The notes: generated from the letters alone by a model not told the origin. A stretch of DNA of 64,000 nucleotides from Streptomyces sp. NBC_00539 (GCF_036346105.1 NZ_CP107811.1:3476501-3540500); one strand, 5' to 3'. Positions 1 to 8,677 are shown, numbered from the stretch's first letter. A program made the numbers and translations.

Positions 1-669
1 TCCGGTGCCGGTGCCGCCTTCGCCGTCTCCGGCCGAGGCCTCGATGGTGACCACGCTGGGGAGCGCGCCCGCCGCCAGGCCCGCGACCGAGCCGGGCTCG
101 CGCTTGAGGTCCTTGGGGGTGCTGGCGGTGATCGTGGTCGAGCCGACGCCGTCGTTGCCGCGCTCCGCCGCCCAGTAGCCGACGCCACCGCCGACGCCGC
201 CGGCCAGGAGGGCCGCGACGAGTACGCCCGCGATCATGCCGCCCCTGCCCTTGGGCTTGGGGGCCGGGGCACCGTGGGCGGTCAGCGGGGCTCCCCAGGC
301 GCCACCGCCGTGTCCGCCGTCAGCGCCGTAGGCCGGGACGGTGGGGGGCGGCGGGGGCCAGCCCTCCGCGCCGTGCGCCGCCGGGGCCTGACCGTAGGGT
401 GCCTGGCCCTGCGGGGCCTGCCCGTACGCGTCCTGCACCGCCGTCTGGCCGTAGGCCGGAGCGGAGGGCGGCGCGGCCGGGGCCTGCTGGGTCGGCTCGG
501 TGCCGGCCGCATGCGCCGGAGGGTGCACCGGGGGCGCACCGACAGGTGCGGCACCGGGCTCGGCGGCCGACGCGGGCTCGGGGGTGGTGGAAGGGGCCAC
601 GGGCACAGGGGGTGCGGACGGGGCCGCGGGGGGCGTCGGGGCCGCGGTGCCCTCGTTCTCGGTGCTCAC
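1..669 (-). CDS. HtrA/DegP-like trypsin-type serine protease, N-terminal part (cut by window edge)
   Basis: Read leftwards from GTG at 669-667, with GAGGAGAG just upstream. The 223 visible residues begin with about 140 residues rich in Ala, Pro and Gly with several YGQ-type repeats, a flexible cytoplasmic tail. One membrane helix follows (about residues 144-166, starting MIAGVLVAALL), then a short linker into LPSVVTIEA, the usual first strand of the S1C protease domain. This layout (disordered tail, single TM, trypsin-like domain, PDZ) is the membrane-anchored HtrA type common in actinomycetes, acting on misfolded proteins outside the membrane. The catalytic triad and PDZ domain lie beyond position 1, so activity cannot be judged. 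Divergent from the phosphodiesterase gene at 903. Confidence 0.82.
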   Translation of the reverse strand, partial: MSTENEGTAAPTPPAAPSAPPVPVAPSTTPEPASAAEPGAAPVGAPPVHPPAHAAGTEPTQQAPAAPPSAPAYGQTAVQDAYGQAPQGQAPYGQAPAAHGAEGWPPPPPTVPAYGADGGHGGGAWGAPLTAHGAPAPKPKGRGGMIAGVLVAALLAGGVGGGVGYWAAERGNDGVGSTTITASTPKDLKREPGSVAGLAAGALPSVVTIEASAGDGEGGTGTG

Positions 670-902
670 AGCGCTCTCTCCTCGTTCACACACACGGCTA
701 CTGGTGCTGGATATCTGGTGATACCGGTCCGACTGAACGTTCGGCGTGCCGCACAAGTTCCAGTACAGAGCCTTTCCCATGACCCGTCAGAGCACTGTAA
801 GCCGGACCTGTGCATCTCCCACCATTCTTTATATCCGACATTTCACACCCATCGATAGGACTCACCCCGACGCGTGGGCCCCCGCGGTGGCACCATGACC
901 CG

Positions 903-1703
903 GTGACCCACGCAATGCCGCGCCCCATCCAGGTCGTCGCCCACCGCGGCGCCTCGGAGGATGCTCCCGAGCACACCCTGGCCGCCTACCGGAAAGCCAT
1001 CGAAGACGGCGCCGACGGCCTCGAATGCGATGTCCGGCTCACCGCCGACGGCCACCTCGTGCTCGTCCACGACCGCCGGGTCAACCGCACCTCCAACGGC
1101 CGTGGCGCCGTCTCCGCCCTGGAACTGGCCGACCTCGCCGCCCTCGACTTCGGATCCTGGAAGGACCGCGAGGAGGCGCCCGACTGGGACGCCGACCCCG
1201 AGCGCACCTCCGTGCTCACCCTGGAGCGGCTGCTGGAGCTGGTTTCCGATGCCGGCCGGCCGGTGCAGCTGGCGATCGAGACGAAACACCCCACCCGCTG
1301 GGCCGGACAGGTGGAAGAGCGGCTCCTCTTCCTCCTCAAGCGCTTCGGACTGGACGCCCCGGCCGCGGAGGGCCCCCACCCCGTCCGTGTCATGAGCTTT
1401 TCGCCCCGCTCCCTGCACCGGGTGCGGGCGGCCGCTCCGACCATTCCGACCGTCTACCTGATGCAGTTCATCTCGCCGCGCATGCGGGACGGGCGGCTGC
1501 CGGCCGGTGTGAGCATCGCCGGGCCGGGGCTGCGGATCGTGCGCAACCATCCCGGCTACATCCGCCGGCTCCAGGCCGCGGGACACCCCGTTCACGTATG
1601 GACCGTAAACGAACCCGAGGACGTTCAGCTCTGCGCTGATTTGGGCGTAGAGGCGATCATCACGAACAGACCACGCCAGGTTCTGTCACAGCTGAGCCGC
1701 TGA
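903..1703 (+). CDS. glycerophosphodiester phosphodiesterase family protein
   Basis: A 266-residue single-domain TIM-barrel protein that should hydrolyse glycerophosphodiesters to glycerol 3-phosphate and an alcohol, recycling phospholipid head groups. Family motifs are clear: AHRG at the N-terminus (His14, Arg15), ECDV (Glu41, Asp43, metal ligands) and LVHDR (His56), with a C-terminal WTVN strand. No signal peptide is visible, so it is probably cytoplasmic. I chose GTG at 903; ATG at 915 is in frame and also possible, while the frame upstream of 903 lacks a ribosome site. It stands alone, divergent from the protease and followed by an RsbW-like gene 172 bases on. Confidence 0.9.
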   Translation: MTHAMPRPIQVVAHRGASEDAPEHTLAAYRKAIEDGADGLECDVRLTADGHLVLVHDRRVNRTSNGRGAVSALELADLAALDFGSWKDREEAPDWDADPERTSVLTLERLLELVSDAGRPVQLAIETKHPTRWAGQVEERLLFLLKRFGLDAPAAEGPHPVRVMSFSPRSLHRVRAAAPTIPTVYLMQFISPRMRDGRLPAGVSIAGPGLRIVRNHPGYIRRLQAAGHPVHVWTVNEPEDVQLCADLGVEAIITNRPRQVLSQLSR

Positions 1704-1875
1704 CGTCCCGTTTTGCACACCCGCTCCGCCGGACCCTTCCGTAACAGGGTGTGCACCGGCGCATCCGCTCCGCATCTGTCCGTCCTGAGTGCGTCAGAGG
1801 GCTCGGCCAGGGCGGTTTCCGGTCCAGGCCATTGGGGCATCCAGACCATGGCGTGGGGCTAAGGAGGTTCCGGGG

Positions 1876-2391
1876 GTGGCGTTGGTGATGGCACAGGAAG
1901 TGCCCACGTCGTCGTGCATGGGCGTACGCCATGGTCCTGCGGGCGTGGGCGAGGCGAGGCACCGGATGCGCCGGGAGCTGCGCATCAGCGGGGTGTCCGA
2001 ATCGGTCGTGGACGATGCCGTACTGATCCTTTCCGAACTGCTCAGCAATGCCTGCCGACACGGCCGGCCACTGGGCGCGCGGGAGATCGGCGATGGGGAG
2101 ATCCGCGCCGCATGGCGCGTCGACAAGGCGGGACGGCTGACGGTCGAGGTCACGGACGGCGGCGGTCCCACCCGCCCCATCCCGGCAACGCCCTCGGTCA
2201 CCGCTCGGGGCGGCCGGGGGCTGAACATCATCAGCGCCCTGGCCCAGGACTGGGGTGTCCGGGACGGTGCGGCGGGTGAGGTCACCGTATGGGTGATCGT
2301 CGCCTGCGGGACCCGGCACGAGGATTTCGCTACGCGCGTTGCGTCCCCGGCGATCGATTTCGGGACGGCCTTCGAGGACCTGGACACCTGA
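1876..2391 (+). CDS. RsbW-like ATP-binding protein (anti-sigma-factor serine kinase family)
   Basis: 171 residues with a GHKL/HATPase_c_2 fold, the family of SpoIIAB/RsbW anti-sigma kinases abundant in Streptomyces. The N box is ELLSNACRHG (Glu54, Asn58), the G1 box is TDGGGP, and a GRGLNIISAL segment forms the ATP lid. Such proteins bind a sigma factor or phosphorylate a STAS anti-anti-sigma partner. The start is fixed by AAGGAGG at 1861-1867, eight bases before GTG 1876. No sigma factor or STAS protein is adjacent, so the partner is unknown. A second RsbW-like gene (8678-9160) and a PP2C-type gene (5592-7040) lie within 7 kb, so partner switching among them is possible but unproven. Confidence 0.85.
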   Translation: MALVMAQEVPTSSCMGVRHGPAGVGEARHRMRRELRISGVSESVVDDAVLILSELLSNACRHGRPLGAREIGDGEIRAAWRVDKAGRLTVEVTDGGGPTRPIPATPSVTARGGRGLNIISALAQDWGVRDGAAGEVTVWVIVACGTRHEDFATRVASPAIDFGTAFEDLDT

Positions 2392-2523
2392 GAGGGCGGC
2401 AGGCGGCCGTCCGGGAGCGCACGCCGACCGTGCTCCCGGCCGCACCCCACCGGTTCCGGCGGTACCAACGGCTAGGCTCGCGCCCAGAACCCGCCGTACC
2501 GCCGCAACCGGGAGACACCCACG

Positions 2524-3498
2524 ATGGCAAAGAAGCGCCCCGCCGCGAAGACCGCGAAGCCGCAGCTCCACAACGGGGAGATCCCGGTGGTGGGTGCACG
2601 CGAACCCTGTCCCTGCGGATCCGGGCGCCGCTACAAGGCCTGCCACGGCGCCGCCGCCGCGCACGCCGTCACCGAGCACGTGCAGCGCCCGTTCGAGGGT
2701 CTGCCGGGCGAGTGCGACTGGGTGGCGCTGCGCGAGCTCGTCCCGGCGGCCACCGTGCCCCTGACCCTTAAGGGCGGCCTGCCTGAAGGCGTCCCTTCCG
2801 TCACGCTGGTCACCGTGCTGCCGATGGCCTGGCCGGCCCTGCGCCGCGAGGACGGTTCCGTACTCCTCGCCCTCCAGAACGACTCGACCACGGGGGACCT
2901 CGCCCGTGACATGGCGGACACCCTGGAGCGCGCGCTGACGGCGGAGCCGGGGTCTCCGGTTCCGGCCCGCCGGGTCCCGGCCGAAGGCCCGCGACTCCAG
3001 GATCTCCTGGACGTCGACGGCGTTTTCGAGCCGGTTGTGCACAGTGGCTTCGAATTCTGGATTCCGGATGCGGAGAGCGCTCAGAACGCCTCCCCGGAGG
3101 TCGCCGCCTCGCTGGAACGCGCCAACGCCGCCGCCATCCCGACGGTCAAGCTGACCGGCGTGGACGCCGCCTACTGGTGCGAGACCCCCGAGAAGAACCA
3201 CCTGCGCTGGGTCATGCCGCACCCCGAGGAGAAGCTGCTCGACGCCCTGGCGCGGCTGCACGCGGCCGGCACCTCCTCGCTCGGCGAGGGCACCAAGCTC
3301 GTCGGGTCGTTCCGCGCCCACGGTCTGATGGTTCCCGTCTGGGACCTGCCCACCGGAGTCTCGGCCGACGACGTGGAGAAGCCCGCCGCGGAGCTCGCGG
3401 AGCGCCTGGCCGCGGCCCTGGCGACGGACGCCCCGCTCACCCACGACGAGCGCCGCGCGCGCGGTGGGCTCACCAACCGTCAGGTGACGCTCAGCTGA
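2524..3498 (+). CDS. DUF5926-type protein with N-terminal SEC-C zinc motif
   Basis: 324 residues. Near the N-terminus a SEC-C motif ([15 protein letters not shown], residues 28-42; Cys29, Cys31, Cys40, His41) should bind one zinc as in the tail of SecA. The remaining 280 residues match a conserved actinobacterial family without assigned function (DUF5926, by recollection). The protein is soluble with no signal peptide. A Lys-rich start (MAKKRPAAK) and the SEC-C motif suggest contact with ribosomes, RNA or SecA-like partners; this is inference. A strong hairpin begins at the stop codon (3498-3524), so it is probably monocistronic. A structured RNA candidate follows immediately. Confidence 0.85.
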   Translation: MAKKRPAAKTAKPQLHNGEIPVVGAREPCPCGSGRRYKACHGAAAAHAVTEHVQRPFEGLPGECDWVALRELVPAATVPLTLKGGLPEGVPSVTLVTVLPMAWPALRREDGSVLLALQNDSTTGDLARDMADTLERALTAEPGSPVPARRVPAEGPRLQDLLDVDGVFEPVVHSGFEFWIPDAESAQNASPEVAASLERANAAAIPTVKLTGVDAAYWCETPEKNHLRWVMPHPEEKLLDALARLHAAGTSSLGEGTKLVGSFRAHGLMVPVWDLPTGVSADDVEKPAAELAERLAAALATDAPLTHDERRARGGLTNRQVTLS

Positions 3499-3524
3499 CC
3501 GCTCCGGTCCCCGGCGGGAGCGGT
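3498..3524 (+). terminator. rho-independent-type hairpin after the DUF5926 gene
   Basis: ACCGCTCC (3498-3505) pairs with GGAGCGGT (3517-3524) around an 11-base loop. It overlaps the last base of the stop codon. No U tract follows, as is usual in Streptomyces. Confidence 0.65.
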
Positions 3525-3540
3525 GACTGGGGTCACAACT

Positions 3541-3665
3541 CCCGCTAATCGCCTGCAAATCGCTGTCTGAATATCAGAGATCGAATTTGCGAACAGGCGA
3601 TCTCTTGTTACCGTTCTTGTAGCCCGGTCGCTGGTGCATCCCCCGTCGCCAGCGACCGGGCCCTT
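3541..3665 (+). ncRNA. candidate structured small RNA ending in a strong terminator
   Basis: Between two convergent genes. A long stem forms from 3548-3562 (ATCGCCTGCAAATCG) with 3582-3601, interrupted by a one-base bulge and a CGAA bulge. Its apex holds a small hairpin TCTGA-ATA-TCAGA (3566-3578). A single-stranded U/C-rich stretch (3602-3621) leads to a perfect 13-bp hairpin at 3622-3661. The whole unit is unusually A/T-rich for this genome and has no convincing reading frame. Stem, linker and terminator together look like an independent small RNA, though the same structure could be the processed 3' end of the DUF5926 transcript. I have a weak memory of a S. coelicolor small RNA at this locus and could not check it. 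Confidence 0.5.
3622..3661 (+). terminator. perfect 13-bp terminator hairpin
   Basis: GCCCGGTCGCTGG (3622-3634) is the exact reverse complement of CCAGCGACCGGGC (3649-3661), with a 14-base loop. It closes the candidate small RNA. Lying between convergent genes, it could also stop the leftward gene at 3682-4242. Confidence 0.8.
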
Positions 3666-3681
3666 CCATTTACGGTGGTGC

Positions 3682-4242
3682 TCAACCACCGCTCGGTGCC
3701 GGTGCGTTGCTCCCGGACCGCAGTAGCAGTGCACCTTCATCATCCGGAACTGCAAACTCCGCTACGGCCGAGTATCCGTTCACGGCGCCCGCCGAAGCAT
3801 CCTTCGGCGTCTCGCAGAGTCCCGGCTCGTCCCCGGCGCCCACCGCGCATCTGATCTGCACCGTGCGCCCCGCCGGCCCCATCACGGTCAGCACGGCATC
3901 CAGTGGACGGCCGCTGGTGTTGCGGTAGTAGCTGCGGCCCCAGGTGCTGCCCTCGCTCGTCAGGACGCAGGTCTGGGCTTCGAGACCGTGTGGCGAGGTG
4001 AGTTCGGGGCCGCACCGCGAGTCCGTGCGGGGCTGCTCCGGCGGACCGGGCTTGGCCGGGCGGGCGGCGGCCCGCGCCTTGTCCGACGTACGCGAAGAGT
4101 CGGAAAGGCCGAGCGAGGAGAGCAACCCGCCCCCCTTTCCATCGCCCTGACCGGCGAAATCCGGCCCGGCGATCGCTCCGGCAAGCGGAAGCGACAAGAT
4201 GATCAGCACACCGGCGCCGATACCGATCAGGCGGAGATTCAT
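3682..4242 (-). CDS. membrane-anchored or secreted protein of unknown function
   Basis: 186 residues starting MNLRLIGIGAG; the first ~27 residues are a hydrophobic helix (signal anchor or uncleaved signal peptide). A Gly/Ser/Lys/Pro-rich linker follows (residues 30-75), then an extracellular domain of about 110 residues with three spaced cysteines (SRCGPEL, QTCVLT, IRCAVG) and a fourth near LCETP, suggesting two disulphides. The pattern YYRNTSG...LTVMGPAGR looks like a beta-sandwich, but I do not recognise the family. An upstream in-frame ATG at 4320 would add 26 charged residues with no ribosome site, so I prefer 4242. It reads away from the prim-pol-like gene upstream (108-base gap), probably in one operon. 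Confidence 0.72.
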   Translation of the reverse strand: MNLRLIGIGAGVLIILSLPLAGAIAGPDFAGQGDGKGGGLLSSLGLSDSSRTSDKARAAARPAKPGPPEQPRTDSRCGPELTSPHGLEAQTCVLTSEGSTWGRSYYRNTSGRPLDAVLTVMGPAGRTVQIRCAVGAGDEPGLCETPKDASAGAVNGYSAVAEFAVPDDEGALLLRSGSNAPAPSGG

Positions 4243-4350
4243 TCGCCGAAGATAGCGATACGGGAATGGGGCACGGATCTCCCCGCGCCCAATTCCCCTG
4301 CAAACCGGCCCCGCCGACACCCGTAAGAGTGATCCGGCGGGCGCGCGGCA

Positions 4351-5067
4351 TCAGTATGCGAGCCGGCTCCCGCCGCCCGGCGCCCCGCTGCTCGCCTCCA
4401 CCAACGCGTGTACGAGTTCCTCGACCTCGGGCAGCCGGATGCCCTCCGGCCCGACGGACGGCTCGCGCTCCCAGTGGACGTGCCCACCACCGGACGCGAG
4501 CGAGGGCGGCAACAGGAGGTAGCCGCCCTCACCGTGGAAGCGCAGGGAGGAGGGCACGTGGTCCTTCGCGTAAAGGAGTTCGCCGAGCCGCTCCAGCGAA
4601 TACGGCGCCACCAGCAGCGACCAACGGGTGGGCGTCGCGACGATCGGGCCCAGCCGCATGCCCTGCGCGTCCAGCCGTACGACGGCACGCGCGGCCGCGA
4701 CGGCGGGGAGGCTGACCGCGCACGGCGCCGCGCCACCGGTGGCCACCAGCACCGGGGCGCCCGGCCGCCTGGCCCACCACCAGGCCACCATCCGGGGGTC
4801 GCAGGTCGCCGCGAGCAGCCCGGGGTCGAAGGGGTGCGCGCCGGGCACCACGCAGTCGGGGTCGGGGCAGGCGCACCGGGCGCCGTCGGCGCCGGCCCGG
4901 CCCACGCCGGGCAGTACGGGCCATCGCCATACGGTCGCGCAGGTCAGGGCCGCATCGAGCAGGGACGCGGCGTCGCCGTCCGGGTCATGGGCGGCGTGAG
5001 GAGTCGAGAACCGGGATTTCAAGCGATCGCGGAGCCGCTGGAGACGCCTTCCGAGGATCTCGCGCAT
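4351..5067 (-). CDS. prim-pol-like (bifunctional DNA primase/polymerase N-terminal domain) protein with altered active site
   Basis: 238 residues resembling the archaeo-eukaryotic prim-pol domain found in actinobacterial plasmid and phage replication proteins. The Cys/His zinc-like segment CACPDPDC...GAHPFDPG (about residues 66-84) and the following AWWWARRP helix are typical, as is the late GGGHVHWE segment. Where active prim-pols carry a D-x-D metal pair (VVDLD-like), this protein reads CAVSLPAV, so the catalytic acids seem lost. There is no helicase domain. A nucleotide-binding or regulatory role is more likely than synthesis. AAGGAA lies 10-12 bases before ATG 5067. In-frame upstream starts (to 5175) lack ribosome sites. 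Confidence 0.7.
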   Translation of the reverse strand: MREILGRRLQRLRDRLKSRFSTPHAAHDPDGDAASLLDAALTCATVWRWPVLPGVGRAGADGARCACPDPDCVVPGAHPFDPGLLAATCDPRMVAWWWARRPGAPVLVATGGAAPCAVSLPAVAAARAVVRLDAQGMRLGPIVATPTRWSLLVAPYSLERLGELLYAKDHVPSSLRFHGEGGYLLLPPSLASGGGHVHWEREPSVGPEGIRLPEVEELVHALVEASSGAPGGGSRLAY

Positions 5068-5591
5068 GAGCGCTCGTTCCTTTCCGTTGAACGCCGAGGG
5101 CCACATCACACCACGTAAGCGGTGTTTCACCACACGTACACGTTTCGCGTCACTGTCCACTGGAAGCAGGTTCACACGGTTCGTGCAGTTTTCTTACGGG
5201 TCCATCCCACGTACGGCGGGGCCGAGCGCGTCCCCCACCGGATGCCGAGACCGGCTGCCGCCGCTTAGGACGACGGCACGCGCCGCGCGGTTCCCGGCGG
5301 ATGCCGGGAGGCGTCAAGTGACCCCGGGCATCACCGTTTACGTACCCGGGCCCGCTGGGACGCCCGCTCAGTCGATCGCAAAAACCGTCCGCTTCCGGCT
5401 TTTTCCAGCCAAGTTATGCCCTTGACCGGACAGCGAGTTGTGGATCTGCGGACACCAGGATTCCCACCAGGGCAATGCTGGACATCGCTCCTCGTGTGCG
5501 TGTAGATGTGGATCCATTGATGGCGGCGCAGCACGATCTGGGGGTTTGCGATGCTATATGGCGAATCGCACCAGGTGGAAAGGCGGACGCC
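5068..5591. other. 524-base divergent intergenic region
   Basis: Separates the leftward prim-pol-like gene from the rightward PP2C-type gene and must hold both promoters. It is less G+C-rich than its surroundings on the right side. TTGACC occurs near 5424, and GCTATAT near 5549-5557 is a plausible -10 for the rightward gene, but neither has a good partner at 17-18 bases. Two GTGGATC fragments resemble weak half DnaA boxes. I found no convincing small gene, RNA or strong hairpin. Confidence 0.4.
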
Positions 5592-7040
5592 ATGAGCGCC
5601 TCGCATCTGCCGAAAGTGGCTGGAATCGATTCAGCAGTTACCGCGTCACCGCACACTGCCGCGCCCACTGCGGCCGCTCCCGCACGCACCGCCGCCCCCG
5701 TACAGACCGTGCCGCCTGCCGCGAGCACCGTCATCCAGGACCGGCTGGCGGGCATGGTCTCCGATCTGACCACCCTCCACGAGCTGACCGAACGCCTCGC
5801 CCGGGCCGTCGATCTCGACGCCTCCCTGCGTGAGTTCGTGCGCGCCGGCGCGGCACTCGTGGGCGCCCGGCGCGGCCTGGTCGTCCTGGAGCCGTCCGAC
5901 GGACTCGGTCCGAGCACCACCATCGGCCTCGGGCTCGGTCACGCGGACCTCGGCCACATCGAGACGGTGCCCCGCAGCGCCACCTCGTACGGCCGCATCC
6001 TCGACGGGCTCCCGGACGCGCAGGGCGGCTCCGAACTCCTCCCGGAGGCCGGCGCCGCACCGGGTACGGGCGGGTTCGCCGCCCCCGTCGACCCCCGCCA
6101 CCGCGAGGTCGCCGCCCGGCTCGGCTACGCCGCCAGCTACGCGCTCCCGCTGGCCGCAGAGGCCACCGGCCGGCTCGGAGCGGCCGTCTGGCTCTACGAC
6201 GAGCAGGCGGAACCGAGCGAACGCCAGCGCGACCTGGCCGGGCTCTACGTACGGCACGCCGCCGAGCACCTCGCGCGGATGATGGAGGTCGAGCGCTCGC
6301 GCTCCCGGCTGGCCACCGTCGCCGAGGAACTGCTGCCCAGCCGGCTGCCCCGCATCGCCGGGGTGCAGCTCGCGGCCCGGCACCACACCGGACCGCGCGG
6401 CGGCGGCGACTGGTACGACGCGCTACCGCTGCCCGAGGGGGCCATGGGGCTGGCCGTGGGCTCCGTCAGCGGCTCGGGGCCGAGCGCGGTCGCGGCAATG
6501 GGGCGGATGCGCGCCTCGCTGCGCGCGTACGCGGTCATGGAGGGCGAGGACCCCGTCGCCGTGCTGTCCGACCTCGAGCTGCTGCTGCGGCTGACCGAGC
6601 CCGCGCGCTCGGCGACCGCCCTGTTCGCCTACTGCGAGCCGGCCTCCCGCAAGATGATCCTGGCCGGGGCCGGCCACGCCCCGCCGCTGCTCATCGGCGA
6701 GCGGCGCACCGAGTACGTGGAGACCTCACTGTCCGCGCCGCTGGGGATGCTGGCCTGCTGGGAGGCGCCGAGCGTGGAGATCGAACCCGCGCCCGGAGAA
6801 ACGGTGCTGCTGTACACCGACGGGCTGCTGCGGCGCACCGGCGACCCCATGGACCGGGCCTACGCGCGGCTGCACGCCGCGGCCGCGGGAGTTCCGCGCA
6901 GCGCCCGCGACGACCCGGCGGCCGTCTGCGACCACGTCCTGCGCACGATGTTTCCCCCGGCGGACGGCGACGCGCCGGCCGACGCCGCCGGCGCGGACCC
7001 GGCCGAGGACATCGTGCTGCTCGCAGTCCGGTTTGACTGA
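5592..7040 (+). CDS. GAF plus PP2C/SpoIIE-type phosphatase domain protein, one metal ligand replaced
   Basis: 482 residues: an Ala/Thr/Pro-rich N-terminus (1-50), a GAF-like sensory domain (about 55-235) and a SpoIIE/RsbU-type PP2C domain (about 250-480). Such proteins dephosphorylate STAS anti-anti-sigma factors, countering RsbW kinases. The signature GGGDWYD and the later LLYTDGLLRR and EDIVLLAVR are intact, but the central motif, normally G-D-V-S-G-H-G, reads VGSVSGSG: the metal-binding Asp is Ser and the following His is Ser. Activity may be reduced or lost, leaving a pseudophosphatase. The start at ATG 5592 follows GGAAAGGCGG. The gene ends 91 bases before the aminopeptidase gene. Confidence 0.87.
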   Translation: MSASHLPKVAGIDSAVTASPHTAAPTAAAPARTAAPVQTVPPAASTVIQDRLAGMVSDLTTLHELTERLARAVDLDASLREFVRAGAALVGARRGLVVLEPSDGLGPSTTIGLGLGHADLGHIETVPRSATSYGRILDGLPDAQGGSELLPEAGAAPGTGGFAAPVDPRHREVAARLGYAASYALPLAAEATGRLGAAVWLYDEQAEPSERQRDLAGLYVRHAAEHLARMMEVERSRSRLATVAEELLPSRLPRIAGVQLAARHHTGPRGGGDWYDALPLPEGAMGLAVGSVSGSGPSAVAAMGRMRASLRAYAVMEGEDPVAVLSDLELLLRLTEPARSATALFAYCEPASRKMILAGAGHAPPLLIGERRTEYVETSLSAPLGMLACWEAPSVEIEPAPGETVLLYTDGLLRRTGDPMDRAYARLHAAAAGVPRSARDDPAAVCDHVLRTMFPPADGDAPADAAGADPAEDIVLLAVRFD

Positions 7041-7131
7041 TTTGTCACATGACCCTCCACGGGTCTTCCGCTCACCCATACGATGGACGAGGTCCACACC
7101 CGGTCCGTTCTGTCGTAGCTGAGGAGAAGAC

Positions 7132-8598
7132 GTGGCTGACGAGCTCATCCCGGAGACCCCGGAAGAAGAGCAGCCCCAGAAGAAGCACAAGCAGCGCAAG
7201 AACGCGCTGTACCCGGGCGTCAGCGAGGAACTCGCGGAGAACATGCGCACCGGCTGGGCCGACACGGAGCTGCGCGGGCTGGAGCCGATCGCCCAGGCCG
7301 CGCACACCGCCGCCCGCCGCGCCGCGCTGTCCGCGCGCTTCCCCGGCGAGCGCCTGGTCGTCCCCGCGGGCCGGCTCAAGACCCGCTCGAACGACACCGA
7401 GTACCCCTTCCGGGCGTCGACCGAGTACGCGTACCTCACGGGCGACCAGGCCGAGAACGGCGTCCTGGTGCTGGAGCCCGCGGGCGAGAACGGCCACACC
7501 GCCACCGTCTACCTGCTGCCCCGCTCCGACCGCGAGAACGGCGAGTTCTGGCTGTCCGGCCAGGGCGAGCTGTGGGTCGGCCGCCGCCACTCCCTCGCCG
7601 AGGCCGAGCAGCTGCTGGGCATCCCCGCCAAGGACGTCCGCGAGCTGCCCGAGGCGCTCGCCGAGGCCACCGGCCCGGTCCGCGTCCTGCGGGGCCACGA
7701 CGCCGTCATCGAGAAGGCGCTGACCGACAAGGTCACGGCCGAGCGCGATGAAGAGCTGCGCGTCTACCTCTCCGAGGCCCGCGCCGTGAAGGACGAGTTC
7801 GAGATCGGCGAGCTGCAGAAGGCCGTCGACTCCACCGTCCGCGGCTTCGAGGACGTGGTGAAGGTCCTCGACAAGGCGGAGGCGACGTCCGAGCGCTACA
7901 TCGAGGGCACCTTCTTCCTGCGTGCCCGTGTCGAGGGCAATGACGTCGGCTACGGCTCCATCTGCGCCGCCGGTCCGCACGCCTGCACCCTGCACTGGGT
8001 CCGCAACGACGGCGACGTCCGCTCCGGTGACCTGCTGCTGCTCGACGCCGGTGTGGAGACCCACTCCCTCTACACCGCCGACGTGACGCGCACCCTGCCG
8101 ATCAACGGCACGTACACCGACATCCAGCGCAAGATCTACGACGCGGTCTACGAGTCCCAGGAAGCCGGCATCGCCGCCGTGAAGCCGGGCGCCAAGTTCC
8201 GCGACTTCCACGACGCCTCGCAGCGCGTGCTGGCGGAGAAGCTCGTCGAATGGGGTCTGGTGGAAGGCCCGGTCGAGCGGGTGCTGGAACTCGGCCTCCA
8301 GCGCCGCTGGACCCTTCACGGCACCGGTCACATGCTCGGCATGGACGTCCACGACTGCGCCGCCGCCCGCACCGAGGCGTACGTCGACGGCACGCTTGAG
8401 CCGGGCATGTGCCTGACCGTGGAGCCCGGTCTGTACTTCCAGGCCGACGACCTGACCGTGCCGGAGGAGTACCGCGGCATCGGCGTCCGGATCGAGGACG
8501 ACATCCTCGTCACCGAGGACGGCAACCGGAACCTGTCGGCCGGCCTGCCCCGCGCCTCTGACGAGGTCGAGGCGTGGATGGCGCGCCTCAAGGGCTGA
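7132..8598 (+). CDS. pepP: Xaa-Pro aminopeptidase (M24B family)
   Basis: 488 residues: a charged N-terminal tail, a creatinase-type N-domain (to about residue 220) and a pita-bread M24 catalytic domain. It removes N-terminal residues preceding proline, using two metal ions. All five ligands are visible in order: Asp in LLLLDAGVE, Asp in YTADVTR, His in LHGTGHMLG, Glu in TVEPGLY and Glu in RIEDDI. It appears cytoplasmic. GTG 7132 is preceded by GAGGAGAAG at optimal distance. A strong bidirectional hairpin follows (8613-8654). A second, shorter M24 protein is encoded at 23842. Confidence 0.95.
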   Translation: MADELIPETPEEEQPQKKHKQRKNALYPGVSEELAENMRTGWADTELRGLEPIAQAAHTAARRAALSARFPGERLVVPAGRLKTRSNDTEYPFRASTEYAYLTGDQAENGVLVLEPAGENGHTATVYLLPRSDRENGEFWLSGQGELWVGRRHSLAEAEQLLGIPAKDVRELPEALAEATGPVRVLRGHDAVIEKALTDKVTAERDEELRVYLSEARAVKDEFEIGELQKAVDSTVRGFEDVVKVLDKAEATSERYIEGTFFLRARVEGNDVGYGSICAAGPHACTLHWVRNDGDVRSGDLLLLDAGVETHSLYTADVTRTLPINGTYTDIQRKIYDAVYESQEAGIAAVKPGAKFRDFHDASQRVLAEKLVEWGLVEGPVERVLELGLQRRWTLHGTGHMLGMDVHDCAAARTEAYVDGTLEPGMCLTVEPGLYFQADDLTVPEEYRGIGVRIEDDILVTEDGNRNLSAGLPRASDEVEAWMARLKG

Positions 8599-8612
8599 TC
8601 AGCCGCTGCACA

Positions 8613-8654
8613 CGCCGGTGGGCGGGTTCCCGTACGGGGACCCGCCCACCGGCG
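8613..8654. terminator. bidirectional terminator between pepP and the RsbW-like gene
   Basis: CGCCGGTGGGCGGGT (8613-8627) is perfectly complementary to 8640-8654, with a 12-base loop, between two convergent genes. Confidence 0.85.
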
Positions 8655-8677
8655 TATGAGCGAGGAACCGGTCAGGT

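Noticed and set aside
735-742. GAACGTTC palindrome in the protease-phosphodiesterase intergenic region
   Set aside because: Only 8 bp, expected by chance at about one per window; no supporting half-sites.
1660-3558. 632-codon open frame on the minus strand opposite the RsbW-like and DUF5926 genes
   Set aside because: Antisense shadow of G+C-rich coding sequence; Gly/Arg/Ala-rich with no family features, while the plus-strand genes have clear domains and ribosome sites.
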